Assembly (NCBI RefSeq): GCF_006385255.1
Contig: NZ_VFJE01000055.1
Span: 62,001 to 126,000, forward strand
DNA from: Flavobacterium microcysteis
GTDB taxonomy: Bacteria > Bacteroidota > Bacteroidia > Flavobacteriales > Flavobacteriaceae
Length of the DNA stretch: 64,000 bases
Reading direction: 5' to 3'
A program made the position numbers and the translations under genes. How positions within the stretch are numbered: the first letter of the stretch is position 1; each line of letters opens with the position of its first letter. The notes under the pieces are model-generated. The model did not search any database and had not been told where the DNA came from. It saw only the letters and a list, made by a program, of their open reading frames with translations. Below are positions 33,715 through 41,933 of this stretch, piece by piece.

Positions 33715-35196
33715 ATGAAAGAACACAACAAACTCACGACAGCTTCAGGAAAGCCTTATGTTGAAAACGAAGATTCGCAATCAGTAGGGCCTAGAGGACC
33801 GCTTTTGCTTCAGGATTTCATTTTGCACGAAAAAATGGCACACTTTAATCGAGAACGTATTCCGGAAAGAGTGGTACACGCAAAAGGATCGGCAGCTTTC
33901 GGAACTTTTACTGTAACACACGACATCACAAAATATACAAAAGCAAAAATTTTCTCGAATATAGGAAAAGAAACAAAACTCCTGCTTCGTTTCTCTACTG
34001 TTGGAGGTGAAAAAGGTTCGGCCGATACGGAAAGAGATCCAAGAGGGTTTGCTTTGAAATTTTATACTGAAGATGGTAATTGGGATCTAGTAGGAAACAA
34101 TACTCCTGTGTTCTTTATTAAAGACCCGAAAAAATTTGGTGATTTTATACATACCCAGAAACGTGACCCGTATACCAATTTAAAGTCACCTACCATGATG
34201 TGGGATTTCTGGTCGCTAAATCCTGAAAGCTTGCATCAAGTTACTACATTAATGTCAGATAGAGGAACGCCTTATGGTTACCGTCATATGCATGGATTTG
34301 GAAGTCATACGTTTTCTTTTATCAATAAAGATAATGAGCGATTCTATGTAAAATTCCATATGCTTACCAAACAAGGAATCAAGAATTTTACCGATGCTGA
34401 AGCAGCAGAAATGAAATCAAAAGACATGGATTTCGCACAGAGAGATCTGATTGAAAATATTGACAAAGGGAATTTTCCACGATGGGACATGAAAATACAG
34501 ATCATGACCGAAGCGGAATCAAGAACTTATCATATCAATCCATTCGATTTGACAAAAGTATGGCCTCATGGCGATTATCCGCTAATTGATGTTGGTGTTA
34601 TCGAACTCAACAAAAATCCGGATAACTATTTTCAGGATGTAGAACAGGCCGCTTTCGCTCCAGCGCATGTCGTAGACGGAATTGGATATTCGCCAGATAA
34701 GATGCTGCAAGGAAGATTGCTTTCTTATCCGGATGCTCACCGTTACAGACTGGGAGCCAATTATGAGCAAATTCCGGTAAACAGATGTCCGTTTGCTACA
34801 AACAATTATCAGAGAGATGGACAGATGCGTATTGACGGAAATGGAGGCAGCGCACCTAATTATTTTCCAAATAGTTTTGATAATATTGTAGTCGATCAAT
34901 CGTATAAAGAACCTGCATGGACATTAGAAAGTAATGTTGCAGGATGGTATGATCGCAATGCTGAAGGAGAAAATGATCATTATACACAACCGGGTAATCT
35001 TTTCCGTTTATTAGAAGCGGAACAGCAGAAAAATCTGATCAGCAACGTAGTAGGTGCGATGTCTGGAATTGATGGTCCAAAAAGAATGGAAATCATTAAC
35101 CGCCAGCTTTGCCACTGGTTTCGTGCCGATCCAAGATTAGGAATGGGAATTGCACAAGGACTTGGAGTGGATGTTGATCCGGCTATGATGAAATAA
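33715..35196 (+). CDS. katA: Monofunctional haem catalase (small-subunit clade)
   Basis: The 493-aa protein starts with the N-terminal arm typical of clade 3 catalases ([27 protein letters not shown]). The distal-haem block [23 protein letters not shown] holds the catalytic His. [13 protein letters not shown] has the catalytic Asn, and [25 protein letters not shown] holds the proximal haem Tyr. It converts H2O2 to water and oxygen in the cytoplasm. It has its own promoter (33637-33668) and terminator (35254-35293). The symbol katA follows common usage and is not unique to this clade. Confidence 0.96.
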   Translation: MKEHNKLTTASGKPYVENEDSQSVGPRGPLLLQDFILHEKMAHFNRERIPERVVHAKGSAAFGTFTVTHDITKYTKAKIFSNIGKETKLLLRFSTVGGEKGSADTERDPRGFALKFYTEDGNWDLVGNNTPVFFIKDPKKFGDFIHTQKRDPYTNLKSPTMMWDFWSLNPESLHQVTTLMSDRGTPYGYRHMHGFGSHTFSFINKDNERFYVKFHMLTKQGIKNFTDAEAAEMKSKDMDFAQRDLIENIDKGNFPRWDMKIQIMTEAESRTYHINPFDLTKVWPHGDYPLIDVGVIELNKNPDNYFQDVEQAAFAPAHVVDGIGYSPDKMLQGRLLSYPDAHRYRLGANYEQIPVNRCPFATNNYQRDGQMRIDGNGGSAPNYFPNSFDNIVVDQSYKEPAWTLESNVAGWYDRNAEGENDHYTQPGNLFRLLEAEQQKNLISNVVGAMSGIDGPKRMEIINRQLCHWFRADPRLGMGIAQGLGVDVDPAMMK

Positions 35197-35253
35197 GGAT
35201 TCCGTAAACAAGATTTTATAGTAAAGTCAATATTTAGAGTTTTGACCCCCTAG

Positions 35254-35293
35254 GCCCTTTCGGTAGTATTTATGCCGGAAGGGCTTTCTTTTT
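35254..35293 (+). terminator. Terminator after catalase
   Basis: GCCCTTTCGG pairs (one G-T) with CCGGAAGGGC around an 11-base loop and is followed by a T-rich run. It is directly followed by the palindromic repeat 35300-35347. Confidence 0.8.
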
Positions 35294-35299
35294 TCCAAC

Positions 35300-35347
35300 C
35301 GTTCCCCACCCTGGCAGGGTTTCAAACCCCGCCAGGGTGGGGAAACG
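35300..35347. repeat. Palindromic dispersed repeat, second member
   Basis: CCCCACCCTGGCAGGGTTT faces AAACCCCGCCAGGGTGGGG around a single C, with one mismatch inside and one extra base near the ends. The core CTGGCAGGGTTTCAAA is shared with the element at 8683-8740, but the outer bases differ. Both sit between genes. Confidence 0.85.
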
Positions 35348-35432
35348 TTGTTCAGTTAAAATACGTAATAAACACTTCAAAATTTTTAGGAATTTCGTAA
35401 ATTGCCGACCTTAAAAAGACATATATTTCAAA

Positions 35433-38400
35433 ATGGAACAAGCCAAACCTTATATTCCTAAAAATAAAGTAAGAATTGTAACTGCAGCAGCACTTTTCGA
35501 CGGACACGATGCTGCCATTAACATTATGCGACGCATTATCCAGTCGACAGGAGTCGAGGTAATCCATTTAGGACACGATAGAAGCGTTGAAGAAGTAGTA
35601 AATACAGCTATTCAGGAAGATGCCAACGCCATAGCGATGACATCTTACCAGGGAGGACATAATGAATATTTCAAATACATGTACGACCTCCTTAACGAAA
35701 AAGGAGCAGGCCATATCCGAATTTTCGGTGGTGGAGGCGGAGTAATCCTGCCAGATGAAATAAAAGAATTGCAGGAGTATGGAATCACTCGAATCTATGC
35801 ACCAGATGACGGACGTGAATTAGGACTACAAGGAATGATTAATGACCTGGTTCAGAAATCTGACTATCCTATTGGCGACAAGCTGAACGGAGAAGCCAAA
35901 CATTTGGAAGACAAGAATCCGACAGCTATTGCGCGTCTTATTTCTTCAGCAGAAAACTTCCCGGAAATTGCAAAAGAAACTTTTGATACTATACACAAAC
36001 AAAATGAAACCAGCAAAATTCCGGTACTGGGTATTACAGGAACGGGTGGAGCAGGTAAATCATCTTTAGTTGACGAATTGGTTAGAAGATTTTTGATTGA
36101 CTTCCCGGAAAAAACGATCGGTTTGATTTCGGTTGACCCTTCAAAACGTAAAACAGGTGGAGCGCTTTTAGGTGACAGGATTCGTATGAATGCGATCAAT
36201 AATCCACGTGTTTATATGCGTTCTTTGGCAACAAGACAATCGAATTTGGCTTTGTCTAAATATGTTGCAGAAGCTATTCAGGTACTTAAAGCGGCTAAAT
36301 ACGATATTATCATACTTGAAACATCGGGAATCGGGCAATCTGATACTGAAATCATGGACCATTCAGATGTTTCGCTATACGTAATGACTCCTGAATTTGG
36401 AGCAGCTACCCAGCTTGAAAAAATCGACATGCTTGATTTTGCCGACCTTGTAGCCATCAACAAATTCGATAAGAGAGGTTCGTTAGACGCATTGCGTGAC
36501 GTGAAAAAACAATACCAGAGAAACCATAATCTTTGGGATGCCAATCCGGATGATCTTCCTGTGTTTGGAACCATTGCTTCCCAATTCAACGACCCGGGAA
36601 TGAACACGCTATACAAAGCGATCATGGACAAGATTGTTGAAAAAACAGAAGCTGATCTTAAATCTACTTTTGAGATTACCCGTGAGATGAGCGAAAAAAT
36701 CTTCGTTATCCCACCACATAGAACCCGTTATTTATCTGAAATAGCAGAAAACAATAGAAAATACGATACAGTTGCTTTCACACAACAGCAAGTAGCCCAA
36801 AAATTATACGGTATTTTCAAGACTATTGAATCGGTTTCGGGAAAAACTCCGGAGCTTAGCAAAACCGGAATCAATGACGATTCAGTATTGCCAAGCGCAT
36901 TAGAAGAACACAACGAAACCAGAATCTTTTTAAATTTATTGCTTAATCAGTTTGATAAAGTAAAGATGGATTTAGACCCATACAACTGGGAAATTATCTT
37001 TACATGGGATGAAAAAGTAAACAAATACAAAAATCCGGTCTACACCTTTAAGGTACGTGACAAGGAAATAAAGATTGCAACACATACAGAATCACTATCG
37101 CATTCGCAGATACCAAAAGTAGCTTTGCCGAAATACGAAGCATGGGGCGATATCCTAAGATGGTGCCTGCAGGAAAATGTACCTGGAGAATTTCCGTTCA
37201 CTTCCGGATTGTATCCGTTCAAGCGAGAAGGTGAAGATCCGTCAAGAATGTTTGCTGGAGAAGGTGGGCCAGAAAGAACCAACAAACGTTTCCACTATGT
37301 GAGCGCAGGACTTCCAGCAAAAAGGCTTTCTACTGCTTTTGACAGTGTGACATTGTACGGTAATGATCCGCACCTAAGACCTGATATCTACGGAAAAATT
37401 GGTAATGCAGGAGTATCAATATGCTGTTTGGATGATGCCAAAAAATTATACTCTGGTTTCAATTTGGCACACCCGCTAACATCGGTAAGTATGACTATCA
37501 ATGGTCCGGCTCCGATGTTGCTTGGATTCTTTATGAATGCTGCTATCGACCAACAGTGTGAAATCTACATCAAGGAGAACAACCTGGAAGACGAAGTAGA
37601 AGCAATTATCACAGAAATCTACAAAAAGAAAAAAATAGAAAGACCACGTTATAACGGAACCCTTCCTGAAGGAAATGATGGTTTGGGTCTGATGCTTTTA
37701 GGAGTAACAGGAGATCAGGTACTGCCAAAAGATATCTATGACCAAATTAAGGTCAGAACCTTATCACAAGTTCGTGGAACCGTACAGGCCGATATCTTAA
37801 AAGAAGACCAGGCACAAAACACTTGTATCTTCTCGACAGAATTTGCACTAAGGCTAATGGGTGATGTACAGGAATACTTTATTGCTAAAAACGTACGTAA
37901 CTTCTATTCCGTATCTATTTCAGGATACCATATTGCAGAAGCCGGAGCCAACCCAATCACACAGCTGGCGTTTACTCTTGCCAACGGATTTACGTATGTA
38001 GAATATTACTTAAGCCGTGGCATGGACATCAATGATTTTGGACCGAACCTTTCCTTCTTCTTCTCGAACGGAATTGATCCGGAATATGCTGTAATCGGGC
38101 GTGTAGCCAGAAAGATTTGGGCAAAAGCGCTTAAAAATAAATACGGTGCGAATGAAAGAGCACAGATGCTGAAATACCATATCCAGACATCCGGTCGTTC
38201 ATTGCACGCTCAGGAAATCGATTTCAACGATATCCGTACTACATTGCAGGCGCTGTATGCTATCTATGATAACTGTAACTCTTTGCATACAAATGCTTAC
38301 GACGAAGCTATCACTACGCCAACAGAAGAATCAGTGCGTCGTGCTATGGCAATCCAGCTGATTATAAACAAGGAACTTGGACTGGCGAAAAACGAAAACC

Positions 38401-38873
38401 CGATACAAGGTTCTTTTATCATCGAAGAATTAACCGACTTGGTAGAAGAAGCTGTATTGCAGGAATTTGACAGGATTACAGAAAGAGGAGGCGTATTAGG
38501 AGCTATGGAAACCATGTACCAACGTTCTAAAATACAAGAAGAAAGTATGTATTATGAAACATTAAAACATACGGGTGAGTTTCCTATCATTGGAGTTAAT
38601 ACCTTCCTAAGTTCCAAAGGATCGCCTACAGTAATTCCTGCCGAGGTAATCCGTGCCAGTGAAGAAGAAAAGCAATTCCAGATCCATACTTTGGAAAACC
38701 TACATAAAGCCTATGGCGAAAAAATGAAAGAGCAGTTGGCCATTATTCAAGACGTAGCCATCAACAACCAGAATATCTTTGAGCAACTTATGGAAGCTAC
38801 TAAAGTATGTTCTCTAGGTGAAATCACTGCTTCACTGTTTGAAGTAGGAGGACAGTACAGAAGAAATATGTAA
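35433..38873 (+). CDS. icmF: Fused B12-dependent acyl-CoA mutase with GTPase chaperone (IcmF)
   Basis: The 1146-aa protein has three parts. About residues 10-150 are a cobalamin-binding domain with [11 protein letters not shown], where His is the lower Co ligand, and [11 protein letters not shown]. About 180-420 are a MeaI/MeaB-type G domain with [12 protein letters not shown] (P-loop) and NKFDKRG (guanine-binding NKxD). About 520-1146 are the mutase TIM barrel. The last includes [30 protein letters not shown] and [24 protein letters not shown]. This order defines IcmF, which interconverts isobutyryl/n-butyryl-CoA or isovaleryl/pivalyl-CoA. It has its own terminator at 38899-38928. Confidence 0.95.
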   Translation: MEQAKPYIPKNKVRIVTAAALFDGHDAAINIMRRIIQSTGVEVIHLGHDRSVEEVVNTAIQEDANAIAMTSYQGGHNEYFKYMYDLLNEKGAGHIRIFGGGGGVILPDEIKELQEYGITRIYAPDDGRELGLQGMINDLVQKSDYPIGDKLNGEAKHLEDKNPTAIARLISSAENFPEIAKETFDTIHKQNETSKIPVLGITGTGGAGKSSLVDELVRRFLIDFPEKTIGLISVDPSKRKTGGALLGDRIRMNAINNPRVYMRSLATRQSNLALSKYVAEAIQVLKAAKYDIIILETSGIGQSDTEIMDHSDVSLYVMTPEFGAATQLEKIDMLDFADLVAINKFDKRGSLDALRDVKKQYQRNHNLWDANPDDLPVFGTIASQFNDPGMNTLYKAIMDKIVEKTEADLKSTFEITREMSEKIFVIPPHRTRYLSEIAENNRKYDTVAFTQQQVAQKLYGIFKTIESVSGKTPELSKTGINDDSVLPSALEEHNETRIFLNLLLNQFDKVKMDLDPYNWEIIFTWDEKVNKYKNPVYTFKVRDKEIKIATHTESLSHSQIPKVALPKYEAWGDILRWCLQENVPGEFPFTSGLYPFKREGEDPSRMFAGEGGPERTNKRFHYVSAGLPAKRLSTAFDSVTLYGNDPHLRPDIYGKIGNAGVSICCLDDAKKLYSGFNLAHPLTSVSMTINGPAPMLLGFFMNAAIDQQCEIYIKENNLEDEVEAIITEIYKKKKIERPRYNGTLPEGNDGLGLMLLGVTGDQVLPKDIYDQIKVRTLSQVRGTVQADILKEDQAQNTCIFSTEFALRLMGDVQEYFIAKNVRNFYSVSISGYHIAEAGANPITQLAFTLANGFTYVEYYLSRGMDINDFGPNLSFFFSNGIDPEYAVIGRVARKIWAKALKNKYGANERAQMLKYHIQTSGRSLHAQEIDFNDIRTTLQALYAIYDNCNSLHTNAYDEAITTPTEESVRRAMAIQLIINKELGLAKNENPIQGSFIIEELTDLVEEAVLQEFDRITERGGVLGAMETMYQRSKIQEESMYYETLKHTGEFPIIGVNTFLSSKGSPTVIPAEVIRASEEEKQFQIHTLENLHKAYGEKMKEQLAIIQDVAINNQNIFEQLMEATKVCSLGEITASLFEVGGQYRRNM

Positions 38874-38898
38874 AAACATACTGCATAATTACAATAAA

Positions 38899-38928
38899 AA
38901 AAGACCTTCATCGAAGGTCTTTTTTTAT
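38899..38928 (+). terminator. Terminator after icmF
   Basis: AAGACCTTC (38901-38909) pairs perfectly with GAAGGTCTT (38913-38921) around ATC, followed by a T-run. It is placed 27 bases after the stop. Confidence 0.9.
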
Positions 38929-38930
38929 TA

Positions 38931-38973
38931 ACTATCAACTACCCACTATCAACTACCCACTATCAACTATCCA
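38931..38973. repeat. 14-bp tandem repeat, three copies
   Basis: The unit actatcaactaccc is present three times, the last with one change, directly after the icmF terminator. No function is apparent. Confidence 0.85.
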
Positions 38974-39074
38974 CTTTTTAACATTGGTCTATTAAAAACG
39001 TCATTCGTCTATTACTCCTTTTTTTGCCTTTGCTGTATGCCTAGTTTCGTTTCATAAAATTTAAAAGAACCTAT

Positions 39075-39611
39075 ATGAAACTAACCACAAAACTTAGTAT
39101 TTTTTTAGTAATGATCTTGGGAACCAGTATTATTTCTTGTTCAGGTGACGGAAAAGATGGAGAAGACGGACTAAACGGAACGAATGGCGAGCCGGGAACA
39201 GCCAATGTAATTTATAGTAATTGGCTCGACCGACCTGTTGGAGCAGAGACTACAATTGATGGTACCACAGGAATGGCTTATAATTTTTCTGTGCCACAGA
39301 TAACCAATGAAATTATGAACACCGGTACGGTTCTGGTCTACCTTCAGTTCTCATCCGATGTTTTCCTTTTGCCTTATACTTCAAGAGCGGGTGGAAATAT
39401 TAATACTGTAGAGGCTATTACTTCTGTTGGAAGTTTAAGAATTTTCAGATTCCGTCATGATGGCGGAACACCGTTAGTACCGGTTGGAGCTACAGTCAGA
39501 ATCCGATATATTATTATTCCGGGAGGCGCACCTGTTCCTCTTGCAAGACAAATAAATTATAAAGAGAGGACTTATGAAGAAGTCTGTGAATCATTGGGTA
39601 TTCCGAAATAA
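39075..39611 (+). CDS. Lipoprotein with short collagen-like stretch
   Basis: The 178-aa protein starts MKLTTKLSIFLVMILGTSIISC (lipoprotein Cys22). It is followed by GDGKDGEDGLNGTNGEPG, about six Gly-X-Y triplets, and then a beta-rich domain (NVIYSNWLDRPVGAETTIDG.....GTVLVYLQFSSDVFLLPYTSRAGG). Many Bacteroidota lipoproteins share this short collagen-like linker and C-terminal domain. The function is unknown. The end KERTYEEVCESLGIPK is family-like. It is transcribed alone and followed by a hairpin. Confidence 0.8.
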   Translation: MKLTTKLSIFLVMILGTSIISCSGDGKDGEDGLNGTNGEPGTANVIYSNWLDRPVGAETTIDGTTGMAYNFSVPQITNEIMNTGTVLVYLQFSSDVFLLPYTSRAGGNINTVEAITSVGSLRIFRFRHDGGTPLVPVGATVRIRYIIIPGGAPVPLARQINYKERTYEEVCESLGIPK

Positions 39612-39634
39612 AATAGATAATAAGTAATTTAAAC

Positions 39635-39660
39635 AAAAGGCCTTTTATAAGGTCTTTTTG
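39635..39660 (+). terminator. Terminator after the collagen-like lipoprotein gene
   Basis: AAGGCCTT pairs (one G-T) with AAGGTCTT around TTAT and is followed by a T-run. It is placed 24 bases after the stop. Confidence 0.7.
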
Positions 39661-39720
39661 TTTTTCTACATGAACTGCAATTGAAAAAACAGAAAATTAA
39701 TATTGTCTTTTTAAATATTA

Positions 39721-39736
39721 ATCGTAATATTGCGAT
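39721..39736. promoter_or_regulatory. ArsR operator 1 (upstream of arsR)
   Basis: ATCGTAATATTGCGAT is a 16-bp inverted repeat with one mismatch. It lies 13 bases before the arsR ATG and is nearly identical to operator 2 at 40095-40110. Autorepression by ArsR is expected. Confidence 0.75.
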
Positions 39737-39749
39737 ATAATAAAAAACT

Positions 39750-40076
39750 ATGGGACTAACTAAAAAAGAATTTTTTACAGACGAACAGAATAAGCTTGCA
39801 GCAACATTAAAAGCTTTGTCGCATCCGGCAAGGATAGCCATCTTACAGCATATTATTAGTCAAGATGCCTGTATCTGTAATGATTTAGTGCATGAATTAG
39901 GATTGGCCCAGGCAACAATATCACAACATTTGAAGGAGCTAAAAAACATCGGAATCATTAAAGGAAATATTGAAGGAACAAGTGTCTGTTATTGTATTGA
40001 TGAAAAAGTCTGGAAGCAGATAAAAATAGAATTAAACCACTTTTTTACGGATATAAAAATAGAAAAGAGCTGTTAG
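39750..40076 (+). CDS. arsR: ArsR-family metalloregulator
   Basis: The 108-aa protein has a winged helix (LSHPARIAILQHIISQDACICNDLVHELGLAQATISQHLKELKNIGIIKGNIEG). A CIC pair sits at the start of the recognition region and CYC (TSVCYCIDE) comes later, with a further Cys two residues from the end. Such Cys sets bind As(III) or other soft metals and release the protein from DNA. Both putative operators (39721-39736 and 40095-40110) fit this small dimeric repressor. It heads the arsenic operon. Arsenic rather than another metal is inferred from arsC downstream. Confidence 0.88.
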   Translation: MGLTKKEFFTDEQNKLAATLKALSHPARIAILQHIISQDACICNDLVHELGLAQATISQHLKELKNIGIIKGNIEGTSVCYCIDEKVWKQIKIELNHFFTDIKIEKSC

Positions 40077-40094
40077 CTTTTTTTGTTTTGATAT

Positions 40095-40110
40095 ATCGTA
40101 ATATTACGAT
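40095..40110. promoter_or_regulatory. ArsR operator 2 (between arsR and the DUF6428 gene)
   Basis: ATCGTAATATTACGAT is a perfect 16-bp palindrome, 20 bases before the DUF6428 ATG. The same site, with one changed base, stands before arsR, so the downstream genes probably have their own regulated promoter. Confidence 0.8.
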
Positions 40111-40130
40111 TAATATAAACTATTATAAAG

Positions 40131-40601
40131 ATGAAATTATCAGAAGTAAAACAGATTTTGCCAACATTAGAAAATGTTGAATTCCAATTAGAAAACGGCA
40201 CTTTTGTTCCGGAACATTTCCATGTCACAGAAGTAGGGATAATTAGAAAAAGCTTTATTGACTGTGGAGGTACAATGCGCGATGAAAAGATTGTGAATTT
40301 TCAATTATGGAACGCAGATGATTTTGAACATCGTCTAAAACCTGGGAAATTGTTGAATATCATTAAGCTTTCAGAAGAAAAATTAGGTATTGAAGATTCA
40401 GAAATAGAAGTAGAGTATCAAAACGAAACGATTGGAAAATACGATCTGGAATTTGACGGAAAAACATTTGTCCTAAAGAACAAAGTAACGGCCTGTTTGG
40501 CACAAGAAGCCTGCGGAATTCCTTCCCAGAAACAAAAGTTGAATCTGTCGGAATTAAATACCGGAAATTCAGGCTGTTCGCCCAATTCAGGCTGTTGCTA
40601 A
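40131..40601 (+). CDS. DUF6428 family protein of the arsenic operon
   Basis: The 156-aa protein starts MKLSEVKQILPTLENVEFQLENGTFVPEHFHVTEVG and has SFIDCGGTMRDEKIVNFQLW. This is a family (DUF6428) that recurs in bacterial arsenic operons. The C-terminus is Cys-rich (VTACLAQEACGIP and GNSGCSPNSGCC), suitable for binding As(III) or a metal in the cytoplasm. Its TAA overlaps the ATG of the 41-aa peptide (TAATG). The biochemical role is unknown. A metallochaperone or sensor is possible. Confidence 0.82.
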   Translation: MKLSEVKQILPTLENVEFQLENGTFVPEHFHVTEVGIIRKSFIDCGGTMRDEKIVNFQLWNADDFEHRLKPGKLLNIIKLSEEKLGIEDSEIEVEYQNETIGKYDLEFDGKTFVLKNKVTACLAQEACGIPSQKQKLNLSELNTGNSGCSPNSGCC

Positions 40602-40726
40602 TGAAAAAGAAATTAATTAAATATAAGAAACCAATAATTATCACCACATCGGTTATTGTCTTGCAGATTATTTTTGGCTTTGACGCAAAATTCTGCATCA
40701 TTAACCTTATCTGGCTACTTGTTTAG
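40601..40726 (+). CDS. Small membrane peptide of the arsenic operon (41 aa)
   Basis: This ORF is short. It starts with an ATG sharing its A with the preceding TAA (TAATG) and stops four bases before the arsC ATG, so it fills the gap between two operon genes exactly. The product has a basic start (MKKKLIKYKK) followed by a hydrophobic stretch (PIIITTSVIVLQIIFGF), then a polar turn with one Cys (DAKFC) and a second hydrophobic run (IINLIWLLV). It looks like a one- or two-span membrane peptide. I do not recognise a family. The positional evidence is the main support. Confidence 0.6.
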   Translation: MKKKLIKYKKPIIITTSVIVLQIIFGFDAKFCIINLIWLLV

Positions 40727-40730
40727 AAAT

Positions 40731-41153
40731 ATGGAGACAAAAAAGATTTTAGTGCTTTGCACAGGCAATAGTTGCAGAAGCCAAATAGCAGAAGGCTATC
40801 TTAGGCATTTTGCAGGAGGTAGGGCGCAACTATATAGTGCGGGAGTTGAAACTCATGGAGTAAACCCGAAAGCTATTGCTATAATGAAAGAAGATGGTAT
40901 TGACATTTCAAATCACACATCAAACCACATTGATGAATACTTGGATATAGATTTTGATTTTGTCATAACCGTATGTGACAATGCAAAGGAAAACTGTCCG
41001 TTTTTCCCAACCAAAGCAGTAAGACTTCATCAAAATTTTCCCGATCCTGCTAAAGCAACTGGTACCGAATTAGAAATTAAAAAACAGTTTGAAGCCGTAA
41101 GAGAAATGATAAAAGAGTATAGTAAGAAATTTATAACAGAGTATTTAAAATAA
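40731..41153 (+). CDS. arsC: Arsenate reductase, thioredoxin-coupled LMW-phosphatase type
   Basis: The protein is 140 aa from the ATG at 40731. An upstream frame adding 25 residues overlaps the small peptide gene and is rejected. It has LCTGNSCRSQIAEG, the CX5R phosphatase-type loop with the nucleophile Cys, and VITVCDNAKENCPFFPTK, the pair of Cys that relays the disulfide in Staphylococcus/Bacillus-type ArsC. It reduces As(V) to As(III) in the cytoplasm, recycled by thioredoxin. An As(III) exporter is not seen downstream, so it must lie elsewhere. Confidence 0.92.
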   Translation: METKKILVLCTGNSCRSQIAEGYLRHFAGGRAQLYSAGVETHGVNPKAIAIMKEDGIDISNHTSNHIDEYLDIDFDFVITVCDNAKENCPFFPTKAVRLHQNFPDPAKATGTELEIKKQFEAVREMIKEYSKKFITEYLK

Positions 41154-41179
41154 AACATGTAAAATGTAAGGAACAAAAA

Positions 41180-41869
41180 TCACGAAGTCTGAACACCAAA
41201 AATATAACCAACTAAAGCGGAAATTACCATTGCAACAGTTCCCCAGATACAGATGCGTGCCACCGACTTTATTTTGTTGGATCCGCCTGCCTTTGCTGCC
41301 AAGGTTCCTGACAGCGCAAGAAAAATAATGGCAAAACCGTATTGAAAAAACACCATGTAGTTTAGTGGAGCAAAAATAGCTACTAAAAGAGGCAATATGC
41401 CTCCGCAAAGGAAAGCCAGTGCCGAAGCCAATGCAGCCTGCATAGGTTTGGCTTGAGTCATTTCATTGATTCCAAGTTCATCCCGTGCATGGCTTTCAAG
41501 AGCATTGTGTGAAGTAAGCTGTAGTGCCACTTCTTTTGCAAGGTCGGGAGCAAGTCCGCGGGAAATGTAAATTTGCGTGAGTTCTTCGAGTTCGGATTCA
41601 GGCATTTCTTTCAATTCCTTCATTTCCCGTTTTAGGTCAGATTTTTCTATATCGCTTTGGGAACTTACAGACACATATTCTCCAGCTGCCATAGAAAGCG
41701 CACCAGCTACCACTCCTGCCAGAGCAGCCAATACTATTGGTGCTCTTGTTTCAGATGCAGCAGCTATTCCAATGGCAAGACTTGTCGTAGAAAGAATTCC
41801 ATCATTAGCGCCTAATACAGCAGCCCTAAGCCAGCCACTTCGGGTTATATAATGTACCTCACTTTGCAT
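41180..41869 (-). CDS. VIT1/CCC1-family membrane transporter
   Basis: The 229-aa protein has SGWLRAAVLGANDGILSTTSLAIGIAAA (first span, GxNDG motif), a second span with ALAGVVAGALSMAAGEYVSVSSQSD, a charged loop and three C-terminal spans. The GANDG and SMAxGEYVSVxSQxD motifs are diagnostic of the VIT/CCC1 family of Fe2+/Mn2+ transporters. The charged loop between spans 2 and 3 (ELEELTQIYISRG.....) is the metal-binding domain. It is convergent with arsC. It may export or store iron. Confidence 0.92.
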   Translation of the reverse strand: MQSEVHYITRSGWLRAAVLGANDGILSTTSLAIGIAAASETRAPIVLAALAGVVAGALSMAAGEYVSVSSQSDIEKSDLKREMKELKEMPESELEELTQIYISRGLAPDLAKEVALQLTSHNALESHARDELGINEMTQAKPMQAALASALAFLCGGILPLLVAIFAPLNYMVFFQYGFAIIFLALSGTLAAKAGGSNKIKSVARICIWGTVAMVISALVGYIFGVQTS

Positions 41870-41933
41870 ACTCCTGTTTTAAATATAAATATAGTAAGGT
41901 TTTCGTTAATTGTAACGTGCTGTGATTTAATTC

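Noticed and set aside
34582..34899. ORF antisense to the catalase
   Set aside because: Low-complexity shadow of the coding strand with no domain.
40656..40730. 25-residue longer start of arsC
   Set aside because: It overlaps the 41-aa peptide gene, and the ATG at 40731 gives the normal ArsC length.
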